Assembly: GCA_030035585.1 (NCBI GenBank)
Contig: CM057477.1
Coordinates: 60,431,447-60,495,446, forward strand
Length of the DNA stretch: 64,000 nt
From: Dugong dugon
Taxonomy: Eukaryota > Chordata > Mammalia > Sirenia > Dugongidae
Direction of reading: 5' to 3'
A model generated the notes under the pieces. It worked only from the letters and a program-made list of their open reading frames with translations. It ran no database searches and had not been told where the DNA came from. The first letter of the stretch is position 1; every line of letters begins with the position of its first letter. The position numbers were made by a program, and so were the translations under genes. Shown piece after piece: positions 31,264-43,800 of the stretch.

Positions 31264-32244
31264 CCTTTCAGAATATATCCCGCTCTTCTGTGGAGCCTTC
31301 TTTCCCCTTAAGAAGAAGTCAGAGGCATTTTCCCTTTGCTCTCAGCACCTCCTGAAACTATGAGCCGTTGTGAAGCCAACCTGCAGCTCAACCCCGTTCA
31401 CCCTGCCTCAGCACCAGAGGCGAGTCCAGGTGTTCAGCCTGTGCACCTACAATGACACCGTTGTCATATCTTTACTAACTTTTCCTCCTTTCTGGGAACT
31501 TCAATTTTTGCTGCTCATTTGCTTAATTACCTCTATTGCTGATCCTCACAAAAAGACTGAAGATGTAACAGACGGTGCCTTGGGATGGATGTGTGTTATG
31601 GATGCAGAACTGTCAACAAACCTATCTCCATCCCATTTTAACGTTCACATTATGTCCCCCTGTGGACTCCCAGCAATGAACTAAGCTGATGCGTGCTGCC
31701 GGTGCCCGGATTTCACACGGAGCTTAGTGATTCTTTTTCATCCCACGCGCCAGCCCCTAGTCCCCCACCCCGCACTGTATTTGGCATCCCAAAGCTTTTG
31801 TAATGATTTCTGCAGTATCTTTAAAAACTATTCCACTTCATTTAAAATGTGGCATAAACGATGGGGTTTTGACTAATTAAGAAATAATAAGAAAACATTT
31901 TCAGTATTCTGTATTTTTCCATTAAACTCCCCCAAAACCCCCCAAAAAAGCAATTACAGGAGCACCGTTCTCCCTCCACAGTTAACGATGTACTAGCCCT
32001 GCTTTCATTAAAAACCTCATTATTCAAGGATTTATAACTCAGCCCAAGAAATCTCCTCTGAAGTTGGAGATAGATCCTATCTTGGTTTGGGAACTCGCGT
32101 TGAGAGCATTTGAATGAGGATACTGCTTAATAAATAAATGTCTTAGGATATCGAAATGATGGGCCAAAATTGACAGATTGAAACTTTTTTTTTTAATAAC
32201 AGCTTCCTTGTCTATAAGATGGGATAAGTCTACTATTTAATCAT
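31264..32244. other. Unassigned, mostly unique sequence
   Basis: No transposon recognised. A 104-codon ORF at 31370-31684 (plus) includes one hydrophobic stretch, but it has no family similarity that I recognise and no supporting start or splice context. Confidence 0.45.
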
Positions 32245-32745
32245 TTAAAAAACAATTTTATTGAGGAATAATTCACATAAAATACAATTCACCAATTTTA
32301 AGTGAACACTATGCTGTTTTATCCCCCCTCTTTTACCTCTCCTAGCAAATCCTGATAACCATCAATCTTCTGTTGGGTCAATAGATTTACCTATTCCTGA
32401 TATTTCATGTAAGTGGAATCATACAATATTTATCCTTTTATGTCTGGCTTCTTTCATGCTACATGATGTTTTCAAGGTTCATCCATGTGGTACGTACATC
32501 TGGACTTCACTTCTTTTTATGGCTGACTAATATTCCGTTAGGAGCCCTGGTGGCACGGTGGGTAAGAGCTAAGACTGCTAACCAAAAGTCCTTATTTTGA
32601 ATCCACCAGATGCTCCTTGGAAACTCTATGGGGCAGTTCAACTGTGTCCTATAGGGTTGCTATGAATTAGAACCGATTCGAAGGCACCCTAACAACAACA
32701 AAAATATTCCGTTGTGTGTATATACCACAGTTTGTTTATCCCAGA
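32245..32745 (-). mobile_element. Old L1 3' end, reverse, split by a SINE
   Basis: TTTTATTGAGGAATAATTCA, GTAAGTGGAATCATACAAT, GGTTCATCCATGTGGTACG and GGCTGACTAATATTCCGTT match reversed L1 sequence. It resumes at 32703 with ATTCCGTTGTGTGTATATAC. The interruption is a type 1 SINE with a TSD. Confidence 0.83.
32540..32702 (+). mobile_element. Type 1 SINE inside L1, 11-bp TSD
   Basis: Perfect AATATTCCGTT at 32529-32539 and 32703-32713. Runs from AGGAGCCCTGGTGGCACGG to GCACCCTAACAACAACAAA. Confidence 0.94.
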
Positions 32746-32814
32746 ATGAAACCTAATGCAGATTATTGTTGAGTGCTACATGAAGACTGAAAAGTTATAA
32801 AACAGAAAGAGCAG

Positions 32815-32985
32815 ATATTTGAGAGTTAGAAGACCTGACTTCGGTCCTGGCTTTGTTTCCAAACAGCAGCTTGACTTTGAACAATTCCTTTGAGCTCTCT
32901 GGGTTTCAGTTACCTCATCCATCAAAAGAAGGAGCTGGTATGTGATCTCTAAGGTACCTCCAGGCTCTCAAAATAGCTCCTGATT
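32815..32985 (-). mobile_element. MIR relic, reverse
   Basis: Diverged: AGACCTGACTTCGGTCCTGG, TTTGAACAATTCCTTTGAGC, GTTTCAGTTACCTCATCC and AGGTACCTCCAGGCTC fit a reversed MIR. Confidence 0.55.
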
Positions 32986-33099
32986 ATAAAGCACAGCTTT
33001 CATTCCCCACCAAAAGACAGTTGGGAGCTTTGGAGAAGTGGCTGGCTCCAGGGCTGGCTCCAGTATAGGTGAGCCTAGAACAGTTCCCTATGCCAGAAA

Positions 33100-33365
33100 G
33101 TAAGGAAGTGCTCAAAAAAATAATGGGGGCATGACACAGAGATGCAGGCACCAGCTTGAAGAGTTCTCACTGGCTAAATCTGGGACAATTTGAGCACCCA
33201 AATGATTAAATGTGGTAATAAATTATGAGAGAGAAAGAGCAATCACAAATGATAGAGCAAATAGGTGAAAATGTGAACCATAGATAGTGAATCTGGGTTA
33301 AGGATATATAGGGGTTCTTTGTACTGTTCTTATATGTTTGAAATTACCTCCAGATAAAAGAATTG
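33100..33365 (+). mobile_element. Probable old L1 3' UTR
   Basis: The terminal part, GGTTCTTTGTACTGTTCTTA then TTGAAATTACCTCCAGATAA, resembles the end of old L1M 3' UTRs. Assignment from memory, low divergence resolution. Confidence 0.4.
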
Positions 33366-33904
33366 CTTTTTATTGTAACTATACAGATCTAGAGATACTT
33401 GGATAAGAGTTCAGGTAGCAAAAAACAAAAACCTAGGTAATCAACTGTACAATGTGAGCCAACAGATTACCTGGCAAAATATCCTATTTCAAATGTAAAA
33501 CCCATCTGGAACGTTGAGTTTCGCTCCCGTTGAGTTTTGCTGGTTAAATGGGATTCTGTGAAATTGAGTCACACTCTCAGAAGGTCCACTTGGAATAGTG
33601 AAGGGTTCAGGGGAAATTGACATAAGGAAATTGAGGTAACTGGCAAGAGGAAACTGAGGTGGGTGTTGGAGAGAGAAAATTGTTATATTTGAAGGACTTG
33701 AACACCCCAGATAATTAGATTTATTCACTTTAACTCTAGAAGATAGGACCACAGATAGATTTGGCTCTGTATGAGGAAGTAATCATTTCCTATTAGATTT
33801 TTCCATGAATGAAATAACTATTTTGCAAATAGGAAGTTCTCCTTACTGAAAGTTTAGTCTCTACAGTAGCTGATCAGGAATGCTGTCCAAAGAACTCCCA
33901 CTGT
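33366..33904. other. Unassigned sequence
   Basis: No repeat or coding signal recognised. Confidence 0.5.
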
Positions 33905-33928
33905 TTGTGTGCGTGTGTGTGTGCGTGC

Positions 33929-33974
<46 letters not shown>
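33905..33974 (+). repeat. (TG)n microsatellite
   Basis: About 70 bp of TG units with CG interruptions in the first half (GTGCGTGCGTGCG) and pure TG in the second. Confidence 0.95.
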
Positions 33975-33975
<1 letters not shown>

Positions 33976-34309
33976 GGGGGATTATTGGTCTAAATTGGTG
34001 ATTCCCAACCCATTTGTTAGATAACCTTGGAAATCCTTGGAATTATTTCAAGCAATGCTTAAATTCATATGTACCCCAAATACAGTCTTCAGATTCGGTA
34101 AGTAATGTGTCTTTCACTGTATTTATTACTGTTTTCTAATGTAAACAGATGCTATTTGATTAATAAATAACAATTTTATTTTAAAAGCTTTCAGAATTCA
34201 TAGAAGCTTATACTGTTATATTATGTCTCAATACTAATCTTAAAAGTTTAACTACACTGTGTGGAATCTGTTTTTTCTCTTTTTTTTAAACTTAAAATTG
34301 TGTTCTTCT
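33975..34309. other. Unassigned AT-rich sequence
   Basis: No feature recognised. Confidence 0.5.
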
Positions 34310-34490
34310 GTAAGTGATGACTTAAAGAAACAGAGAGGCAAATCATGTTCTTCAACAGAAAGACTCAATATGGTAATGATGTTAGTTTTCCCCCAAGTAA
34401 TTTGAAAATTCAATGCAGTTCTAATTAAAATCTCAACTATTTTTTGTGGTGGACCAATGCAGGGAGACTTGATAAATTAATTCTAGAACT
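34310..34490 (+). mobile_element. L1 ORF2 fragment
   Basis: GAAAGACTCAATATGGTAATG and AAAATTCAATGCAGTTCTAA then AAAATCTCAACTATTTTTTG correspond to the L1 ORF2 region following the reverse transcriptase. In the copy at 43119-43514 this reads as [19 protein letters not shown]. About 180 bp, non-coding now. Confidence 0.65.
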
Positions 34491-34494
34491 TGTT

Positions 34495-34855
34495 TCCACA
34501 GAGCTGGAGAAAGCCCAAGAGTATGGCCCCCGGATACCCTTTTAACTCAGTACTAAAATCACTCCTGAGGTTTAACTTTCAGCCAAAGATCAGGCAGGCC
34601 TCTAAAACAAGCAATTACACACGTAGTTCAACCACGTATAGGAGACTAAATGGGCACACCAGCCCAGAGGTAAGGACGAGAAGGCAGCAGGGGACAGGAA
34701 AGCTGGACAAATGGAAAAGAGGAATCCAAGGTCAGGAGGGTGAGAGTGTTGACATGTCGCAGAGTTGGCACCAACGCCACAAAACAATTTGTGTATTAAT
34801 TGTTGAATGAGAAACTAATTTGCTCTGTAAACTTTCACCTAAATCACACACACAA
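34495..34855 (+). mobile_element. L1 3' UTR fragment
   Basis: AGCTGGAGAAAGCCCAAGAG to CTGTAAACTTTCACCTAAAT with a short CACACAC A-rich end. Same 3' UTR as 1-797 and, reversed, 18698-19053. The ORF at 34490-34810 is within the UTR and not coding. Confidence 0.87.
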
Positions 34856-35685
34856 AAGTCATTATTGAAACAGAAAGAATTAATGTTCAAGAATGCCCCC
34901 CCCTCAAAAAAAATAGAGTAATATGAAGGGTCTGGTTCTATGAAAGAGCAAACTCATAAAACTACAGTCATTCAACAGTGAGATACTGTAGCTGAAAGAG
35001 ACTTTGGATGAATGGAAGAGGATAGAGGTTCCAAATCACATATAAGAATTTAGCATCTGATCAAGATGTAACAGTCAGGCTTTACAGAGAAAATAAAAGC
35101 CATCTGAGGTATTTTAAACACAAAAGGATTCCATTCAAGTACATGCCTATAAAGTCCTTGAGAAGGCTAAAGGAGGGAGCTCAACGCAGGGCCTCTGAAA
35201 TGGCTATCATGCCTGATTACTGCAGGCCTGACAGCCAGGAGGCCTGCTAGCTCAGCCCCAATCAGGGAGGAAAAATCCTAAGGCCACCACTGGGACTATT
35301 GACTTTAAGAACACACTACCATAGCTGTGACCCAGGGATCAGGAAACCGTCATGGCCACTGCCTCAGTCTTTAGCCAGAGAATGAGTATCAGACTAGCAC
35401 TGAAGAAATTTCTCACATTTCCAAGAGCTTCAAACACCTGCATGAATGTATCTACCTATCAGAGCCTATTTTGCACTGATTACTCTAGTTGCAAAATCAG
35501 TGCTAGGATAGGAAGGAAAGTTGGAGAGAGCAATTGGCTTATGGGTGAGTACCAGGGTGCCTTAACAAGAATTACCAGGAAAAATTCATTACTAGGAAAA
35601 ACAATGGTTTATTTATTTACTTCCATTTTGGTAAAGAGGTCAGGGCCACTCATATTATAAACAAACAAATAAATAAGGACCACTG
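34856..35685. other. Unassigned sequence
   Basis: Short C and A runs near 34892-34915, otherwise no repeat recognised. A 102-codon ORF at 35352-35660 has no recognised domain. Confidence 0.45.
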
Positions 35686-35693
35686 GTCTAGAT

Positions 35694-36102
35694 CAGGGCT
35701 CAGAATCCTTTTTCTGTTAAGGACCAGATAGGAACTATTTTAGGCTTGCAAGCCATATGGTTTCTGTCCCAACTACTCATCCTGCTGCTGCAACAGGTAG
35801 ATATAAAACCAAAACCCTGTTGCTTTCAAGTCAATTCCAACTCATAGCGACCCCTTTAGGACACAGTAGAACTTCCCCATAGTGTTTCCTAGGCTGTAGA
35901 TCTTTACAGAAGCAGACTGCCACATCTTTCTCCCATGGAGCCGCTGGTGAGTTCGAACCAAAGACTTTTCAGTTAGCAGCCAAGTGCTTAACCACTGACA
36001 GTGCATAAATGAATGAGTGCGGCTGTGTTGCAATAAAACTTTATTTAGAAAAATAGGCAAGGGGTCAGTTTTGTCTCATGGGCTGTCGTTGGCCAGCCCT
36101 CG
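35694..36102 (-). mobile_element. MER1-like hAT-Charlie DNA transposon, split by a SINE
   Basis: TTTTTCTGTTAAGGACCAGA, TTTTAGGCTTGCAAGCCATA and GTTTCTGTCCCAACTACTCA, then after the SINE GGCTGTGTTGCAATAAAAC, TTTATTTAGAAAAATAGGC and TGGGCTGTCGTTGGCCAGCC. This is the MER1 sequence type in reverse. The flanks GTCTAGAT (35686-35693) and GTCTAGAA (36103-36110) fit the nTCTAGAn target preferred by Charlie elements. Confidence 0.8.
35806..35997 (-). mobile_element. Type 2 SINE, reverse, inside MER1-like element
   Basis: Reversed tail CAAGTCAATTCCAACTCATA, middle TACAGAAGCAGACTGCCAC, head AAGTGCTTAACCACTGACAG. The extreme 5' end of the SINE is missing. Confidence 0.87.
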
Positions 36103-36158
36103 GTCTAGAAGATGATCCCTGACGTATCTTGTTATATTAATGTGCCTAAACCCTGTGA

Positions 36159-36333
36159 GGAAACACTGGTGGCATAGTGGTTAAGAGCTACAGCTGCTAA
36201 CCAAAAGGTGAGCAGTTGGAATCCACCAGCCACTCCTTGGAAACTCTATGGGGCAGTTCAACTTTGTCCTGTAGAGTTGCTATGAGTCGGAATCAACTGT
36301 ATGGCAATGTTTTTTTTTTTTTTTTTTGGTTTT
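36159..36333 (+). mobile_element. Type 1 SINE, 12-bp TSD and long T tail
   Basis: TAAACCCTGTGA at 36147-36158 and 36334-36345 is a perfect TSD. Body from AACACTGGTGGCATAGTGG to GAATCAACTGTATGGCAATG, followed by a run of about 18 T. Confidence 0.94.
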
Positions 36334-36345
36334 TAAACCCTGTGA

Positions 36346-36796
36346 AAAGTGTGATGATGTGATTATTGTTAAGTGCTTACCTGTTGAAATTGTTTTTCCT
36401 GTATTCCCTTAGCTTGAAAATACCATTTGTAGCAATTTCCTTTGACAAATGAATAATTTGCTCCACGAGTTGTCTTTTTCAAAAAAGAGAAAAGAAATTC
36501 TTAAAATCCAAGCCACTCCACTTTGAAATCTCTTTGAGCCTGAACAGTTCATTAATTCAGACATTTTTCCTAGGGATGTGTGACAGATCAATGGGCACCT
36601 TGCTTATGGTTCTGCCCTGAAAGAGGAAGGATAGTCATCTAAAATTGGTATGTTTGAACCAAATCATGACATTTTCTAAAACTGTCGCATTCTGTCAACA
36701 TCCACAAAGAGCCTGAAAACAGAGTTCCCTTGAGGAACTCTCTACCTTCCCTTGTCCTGCTTTCCCCAATAGTCTTACCTTCTTCAAAAATCACAA
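36346..36796. other. Unassigned sequence
   Basis: No repeat or coding signal recognised. Confidence 0.5.
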
Positions 36797-36853
36797 GCAC
36801 ACTTACCCACACATGCACACACTCTCCTACACATAATACACACTTACATACTC

Positions 36854-36892
<39 letters not shown>

Positions 36893-37060
36893 CATGCACT
36901 CTCACACATATACACACACACCAGATGCACATACATGCACATATGCTTACACACATGTATGCTCACGTGCTCTCACACATATACAATCATATGCAACATA
37001 CTCTCACACACAAGCACACACTGCACACACATGTGTACACACACACGTGCACACACACTG
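36797..37060 (+). repeat. Compound (CA)n-rich region
   Basis: About 265 bp of CA-rich sequence with a pure (CA)n core at 36856-36889 and many CACA, CTCACACATA and CATGCACA variants around it. It generates long chance ORFs of His/Thr or Cys/Val on both strands (for example 36730-37071 and 36639-36956), none of which is a gene. Confidence 0.95.
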
Positions 37061-37816
37061 CCATTTTTTGATGACCCCAGTTTATCAACGGATGCCCAAT
37101 GATAGGCACTTCATATAACCAGTTAATATGAGCTCATAATCATATTTATATTCTATAATGCTTGAGATTCCTAGTTTAGAACTGCAGAGTATGTTTGGGC
37201 TAAGAAGTAGTTGACACACCCACTGATCTTAGCTCACCATTTTATCTAACTGACTAGAAATTTTACAACAAAACAGAAATTCTAACATCAGATTTTTTTT
37301 TTTAAGCTGGAATGGATTATTGATATCATCAAGTCTAACTCTTCCTTTTTTTTTTTTAGTAGAATAAGAAACTAAGCTCCAGAAAGGTGATTTAGCTTGT
37401 TAGTAAAGTTCAAAGCTAGGATACCTGTTTTTTTGGAGTTTAAATCTTGTAATAAAGGTAATTTTCCTATACAGAAAAACATACACACACACCCATCTGA
37501 ACTGTTTTAAAAATGTGAAAGGATGAGGGAAATGCTGACTCACATTTGTTTGGAAGACTTAACTTTATGTTTATAAGCTTTTACCCTTTTCTTGTAAATG
37601 TCCATTCATATCAGTATTTTAACTTCAATAAGTTTAGGTAGATCTCTCATTCAAATTTTTGGTAATATGCCCACTGTTCTCGGGATTTAGTCATATGCAA
37701 ATGCCAAAGAATCTGGTTAATAAGTGGAGCCTCAAAAAATCACTTCAAATGTGAAGCCAAAAGCAAAAATATAATATCAAGAGTAATTTTTCCAGATTTT
37801 GTGTATTACGTAGTAT
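37061..37816. other. Unassigned AT-rich sequence
   Basis: Poly-T runs near 37293 and 37348. No repeat family recognised. Confidence 0.5.
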
Positions 37817-38340
37817 TGTAGTTATCTAGTGCTGCTATAACAAAAATACCACAAGTGGATGACTTTAACAAACAGAAATTTATTCTCTCACAGTCTAGGA
37901 AGCTATAAGTCCAAATTCAGGGCACCAGCTCCAGGAGAAGGCTTTCTGTCTCTGTCAGCTCTGGAGGAAGGTCCTTATCATCAATCTTCTCCTGGTGGTC
38001 TAGGAGCTTCTCCGCACAGGGACCCCAGGTCCAAAGGATGAGCTCCTCTTGCAGCTCTTCTTTCTTGACGATAGGAGGTCCATCTTCTCTCTGCTCACTT
38101 CTCTCTTTTATATTTCAAAAGAGATTGACTGAAGATGCGACCTAACCCTGTAGATTGTGTCCTGCCTTATTAACATAACTGCGTCTAATACTGCCTCATT
38201 AACATCATAGAGGTTAGGATTTACAACACTTAAACAATAATCACATCAGATCACAAAATGGTAGACAACCACACAATACTGGGAATCATGGCCTAACCAA
38301 GTTGGCGTACATTTTGGGGGACACAACTCAATCCACAACA
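37817..38340 (-). mobile_element. MaLR-like solo LTR, reverse
   Basis: The reversed copy starts TGTAGTTATCTAGTGCTGC and ends ACACAACTCAATCCACAACA. Internal words match the plus-strand copies: ATTTATTCTCTCACAGTC, GTCCTTATCATCAATCTTC, and TCTCTTTTATATTTCAAAAG (the reversed TATA region). The flanking 5 bp are AGTAT and AGTAG, a plausible TSD. Confidence 0.85.
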
Positions 38341-38384
38341 AGTAGGCAAATATAATTTCATTTATGTAGGAAAACTATGCTGTA

Positions 38385-38690
38385 GGGTGTACGATTAACT
38401 TTATCCAAAGAATTTGGTCTTTGTCCCTGGTTCCTGGGAAGTATTCTCTAAACCCTTGGAATTTCCCAAGTGATTGGAGTCTTTGTTATTTAAGTGTCCC
38501 AAGGACCCCCAAACTTGTGAAAGACATCTGGAAGTCTTGGGCAGACTTGGCAGTCTGGAGGACTGTGTCCTTTATCTTGTGTGATCTGACTTAGCTCTGG
38601 TCGTTAGGGTCAGAAGAAGAACTACCTTTGCAGGTGGTGTCAGAAAGGATATTTAGAATTAGTGTGTGTCAAGAAAAGATAGATGCACAC
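38385..38690 (+). mobile_element. ERV-like LTR, internally deleted
   Basis: TTTATCCAAAGAATTTGGTC to GAAGAAGAACTACCTTTGC matches both ends of the element at 6690-7485, including GCAGTCTGGAGGACTGTG. Roughly 480 bp of the middle is missing at about 38490. No internal retroviral sequence. Confidence 0.65.
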
Positions 38691-40444
38691 ACAGAGACAC
38701 TTTAAATACTAATCTCTCACTTAACACTCGATCATACACCTTGGAGTTATTTCCACATTCATCAGGATAGGATGGAAATAACTCATGTTGTCAACATTAG
38801 AAAGGCTGATCTTCAACCCTGCTCTCTTCTTCTCCTAAGTGGGTTCTTGCCAACCTATTTGGTTTGAACATTTGAAAAAAGGATCTTGTCAGCAAAATCT
38901 GGGAGCTAGTTATCTTGGTGAATAATGGGAACATCTTGTCTCAGTTGAGGAGATTAATGTTACCTCTGAGGAATGGATTCTGATATCTGAAGAAAATTTA
39001 ATACCAGAGGCCAAAGTTTCAGGAATACTTGTTTGAGAAAGTAGAGGTCACTTGAAAATTTGTACTGCCCAAACATGTGATATAAGATAGAAAAATCATC
39101 TTTTATAGTATAGAAAAAGATCTAGCCTCTCAGTTATATTAAAAAAAACAATTTTTCTAAAGTGAGAAAAGATACACTGTGTTATTTAATGTTTCCAGCA
39201 AGTTTGAGGTAAATGCAGAAGTATCAGAACACATTTAAATGAGGATTATTTGTAAGTGAACACTAAATATATATCCTCAAGTAATGTTGGGGAATAAAAT
39301 TCTTAAATTCCTGTGCAGATGTGAGACTTTGGATTATATATCTTCTTAGGGTCAAAATGAATGGCATAAATAAGCCTTTTTAAGGAAGTTTTTATTTTTA
39401 ATGTTGGGTATTGGGAAAGCAAGAATATCATTACATGACGTCTCAAAGTCCATTTGACCTTTAGAGTTATGAATAACTCCAGGACTATCTACAATATCAA
39501 CTAATTCTTAATTTATATGTATTAAACTGATGTAATGGTAAGAATGTAATGTAGAAGGAGAACCATAAAAAGTCTTAGCTTAAATGTGTAACTTTCAAAA
39601 TAACTTGGGAAATTGAGCTCTGGTTGAAGAAGGCAGACTGAACACAGATTTTTAATCTTCCCCTTGGTCAGACCATAATGGTGCTAAATACAAGAAAATG
39701 GTTCTATCAGCAAATCAGAAACTCTGTTGAATTTATGGAAGATGCAGTGCAGATAGGAACTTCATTACCTGTATGATAGGGTGGCTGAAGAACACAGCCA
39801 AAACATCAAGTAAATATAAGAACAAAATAAGGTATTTTTATACAATCAATGATTTTGTAAGTATGCTTACTATACTCCTTATGAAAAAAATTACTGGAGG
39901 ATGTAGTCCAGCAAAAAAGGGAACAAGAAATAAGGGAATATGTGGGTTCATAGAAACAATGGATCTAACCAAGAAATAAATTAAAAAGAAATTCCAGCCA
40001 GAAAGCTGTGCAGCAGCCACAGAAAGATATGAGTCCAAATTAAAGCAAGAAGTCAGAGGGCTTCTTGTTAAATGTCTTCAAGGAGAACATAGAGCCCATT
40101 ACACATGCATACAAAATGGATGTTTTAAAAAAAATTAGGTGAAGGTTTATGTCTCTTTGTTAACAAGGAAAAAGAGGCAATTAAAGTTTCCAGGGACAAT
40201 AAAAGTTTGCATAGGAAAGTCAAGACCCATATAAAGAAACCAAAATATGTATGATTTGAGGATCTCTAGAGTGCAAGAATGTGTTCTGAGTAAGAATGAG
40301 CCTTTCTGAAAGTCCCTGCATGGAACAAAGTCTTTGCATGGATGTTGGGTAGCAAATATAGACACTGTTTATTGCTAGCTTAGCAATTACTTCCTCTTAT
40401 TCCTTCCAAAAATACCCAAATTATGTTCAAGTATTACTATGTAT
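38691..40444. other. Unassigned AT-rich sequence
   Basis: About 1.75 kb with no transposon recognised; possibly too diverged. ORFs of 60-72 codons at 39773-40365 have no recognised domains. Confidence 0.45.
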
Positions 40445-40544
40445 TACATTGCTTCATGCCAATTCAGGGATGGATGGTGATCAGTCTAAGCCAATGATGG
40501 TTGCTCCATTCTATTTCCAGGTGATTATTTTTGGCACAGGAATC

Positions 40545-40748
40545 CATGGATGGTACAAATGGTTAACTGCTTGACTACAAGCCCAAAGTTTGGCAGTTCA
40601 AACCTACCCAGAGGTGCCTTGGAAGACAGGTCCTGTGATCTTCTTCCAAATGGTCACAGCCTTGAAAACCCTATGGAGCCATTGTAATCTGCATATGTGG
40701 GTTTGCCATGAGTCAGTATAGGCTCGATGGCAAACAACAGCCAAAACA
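40545..40748 (+). mobile_element. Type 2 SINE
   Basis: ATCCATGGATGGTACAAATG head, TTCAAACCTACCCAGAGGT, CCTTGAAAACCCTATGGAGC and the tail GTATAGGCTCGATGGCAA. Confidence 0.87.
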
Positions 40749-40839
40749 ACAGTTTAGGCATTGGCGTACGATGCAGTCCTGGCCAATGAGCTATAAGAGG
40801 AAATCTTGGAAAGTTCCTAAAAAAAAAATCTTACTCTTT

Positions 40840-43800
40840 TTTTTTTCTTAAATTGTGCTTTAAGTGAAAGTTTACAGCTCTAGTTAGTTTCTCATACAAA
40901 AATTTATACACACATAGTTCTGTGATCCTAGTTGCTCTCTCTATAACGTGACAGCACACTCCTCCTTTCCACCCTGGATTTTCCATATCCATTCAACCAG
41001 CTCCTGTCCCTTTCTGCCTTCTCATTTCACCTCCAGAGAGGAGCTGCTCATTTAGTCTCATGTATCTACTTGAACTAGGAAGCACACTCATGAGTATCGT
41101 TTTATTTTTGTAGTCCACTCTAATCTTTGTCTGAAGAGTAGGCTTTGGGAATGGTTTTAGTTCTGGGTTAACAGAGAGTCTGGGGGCTATGTCTCCCAGG
41201 GTCCCTCCAGTCTCAGTCAGACCATTAAGTCTGGTCTTTTTACTAGAATTTGAATTTTATACCCCAGTTTTCTCCTGTCAGGGCAGTCATTGGTGGTAGC
41301 TGGACACCATCTAGTTCTTCTGGTCTCAGGCTGATGCAGTCTCTGATTTATGTGGCCCTTTCTGTCTCTTGGGATACTATTTTCCTTGTATCTTTGGTGG
41401 TCTTCATTCTCCTTTACTCCAGGTGGGTTGGGACCAACTGATGCATCTTAGATGGCCACTCGCTAGCTTTTAAGACCCCAGATGCCACTCACCAAAGTGG
41501 GATGCAGAACATCTTATTAATAAACTGTGTCATGCCAATTGACCTAGAAGTCCCCTGAAACCATGGTCCTCAGACCCCCTTCTCTGCTACTCTGTCCCTT
41601 GAAGTGTTTGGTTGTATTCAGGAAACTTCTTAGCTTTTGGTTTAGTCCAGTTGTGCTGACTTCCCCCGTATTGTGTATTGTCCTTCCCTTCACCTAAGAT
41701 AATTCTTGTCTACTATCTAGTTAGTGAATACCTCTCTACCTCCCTCCCCACCCTCGTAACCATCAAAGAATATTTTCTTCTGTGTTTAAAACTGTTCTTG
41801 AGTTCTTATAATAGTGGTCTCATACAATGTTTGTCCTTTTATGGCTGACTAATTTCACTCGGCATAATGCCTTCCAGATACATCCATATTATGACATGTT
41901 TCGTGGATTCATCCTTGTTCTTTATCATTGTGTAGTATTCCATTGTGTGAATATATCATAATTTATTTATCCATTTATCCATTGACGGGCACCTAGGTTG
42001 TTTCCAGCTTTTTGCTATTGTAAACAGTGCTGCAATGAACATGGGTGTGCATATATCTATTTGTGTGACGGCTCTTATTTCTCTACGATATAGTCCAAGG
42101 AGTAGGATTGCTGGATCGTATGGTACCTCTATTTCTAGCTTTTAAAGGAAGCTCCAAATCAATTTCCAAAGTGGTTGAACCATTTTACATTCCCACCAAC
42201 AGTGTATAAGTGTTCCAGTCTCTCCACAATCTCTCCAACATTTATTATTTTGTGATTTTTGGATTAATGCTAGCCTTGCTGGGGTGAGATGGTATCTCAC
42301 TGCAGTTTTGATTTGCATTTCTCTAATAGCTAATGATCGTGAGCATTTCTTCATGTGTCTGTTAGCGGCCTGAATGTCTTCTTTGGAGAAGTGCCTGATC
42401 ATATCCTTTGCCAATTTTTTTAACTGGGTTATTTGTCTTTCTGTTGTTGAGATTTTGCAGTATTTTGTAGATTTTAGAGATTAGACGCTGATAGGATTTG
42501 TCGTAGACAAAATTTTTTTCCCAGTCGGTAGGTTGTCTTTTTACTCTTTTGGTGAAGTCTTTTGATGAGCATAAGTGTTTGATTTTTAGGAGCTCCCAGT
42601 GATCTAGTTTCTCTTCTGCTGTCTGTGCATTGTTACTTATGGTTTGTATTCTGTTTATGCAATGTATTAGCATTCCTAGCATTGTCCCTATTTTTTCTTC
42701 CATGATCTTTATCATTTTAGATTTTATATTTAGGCCTTTGATCCATTTTGAGTTAGTTTTTGTACATGGTGTGAGGTATGGGTCTTCTTTCATTTTTTTT
42801 ACAGATGGATATCCAGTTATACCAGCACCATTTTTTAAAAGAGACTGTCTTCCCCATTTAACAGACTTTGGGCCTTTGTCAAATACCAGCTGCTCATAGA
42901 TGGATGAATTAATGTCTGGATTCACAATTCTGTTCCATTGGTCTATGTATCTGTTAATGTATTGGTACTAGGCTGTTTTGACTACCGTGGCTGTATAATA
43001 GATTCTAAAATCAGGTAGTGTGAGGCCTCCCACTTTGTTCTTTTTCTTGAGTAATGCTTTACTTATCCAGGGCCTCTTCCCTTTCCATATGAAGTTTGTG
43101 ATTTGTTTCTCCATCTCATTAAAAAAATACTATTGGAATTTGGATTGGGATTACATTATATCTGTAGATCACTTTGGGTAGAACTGACATTTTCACAATG
43201 TTGAGTCTTCCTATCCATGAGCAAGGTATGTTTTTCCACTTATGTAGGTCTCTTTTTGTTTCTTGCAGTAGTGTCTTGTAGGATAGATCTTTTAAGTCTC
43301 TGGTTAGATTTATTCCTGAGTATTTCATCTTCTTGGGGGCTATTGTAAATGGTATTGATTTGGTGATTTCCTCTTCGAAGTTCTCTTTGTTGGTGTAGAC
43401 CAATCCAGCTGATTTTTGTACATCTATCTTGTATCCTGATACTTTGCTGAAATCTTCTATTAGTTCCAGTAGATTTCTTGTGGAGTCTTTGGGATTTTCT
43501 GTGTATGAGATCATATCATCTGCAAATAGAGATACTTTTTACTTCTTCTTTACCAATTTGGACGCCCTTTATTTCTTTTTCTAGCCTAATTGCTTTGGCT
43601 AGGACCTCCAGCACAATAAGAGTGGTGATAAAGGGCATCCTTGTCTGGTTTCCATTCTCAGAATGCTTTCAGACTCTCTCTATTTTGGATGATGTTGGCT
43701 GTTTTCTCAGTATAAATGTCCCCAATTATGTTGAGGAATTTCTCTTCTATTCCTATTTTGTTGAGAGTTTTTATCATGAATGAGTGTTAGACTTTGTCAA

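Noticed and set aside
31370..31684. 104-codon plus-strand ORF with a hydrophobic stretch
   Set aside because: No recognised domain and no supporting splice sites or start context; this length is expected by chance in 64 kb.
36639..37118. Long ORFs of His/Thr and Cys/Val repeats on both strands
   Set aside because: Produced by the CA-rich microsatellite; any frame through such DNA stays open.
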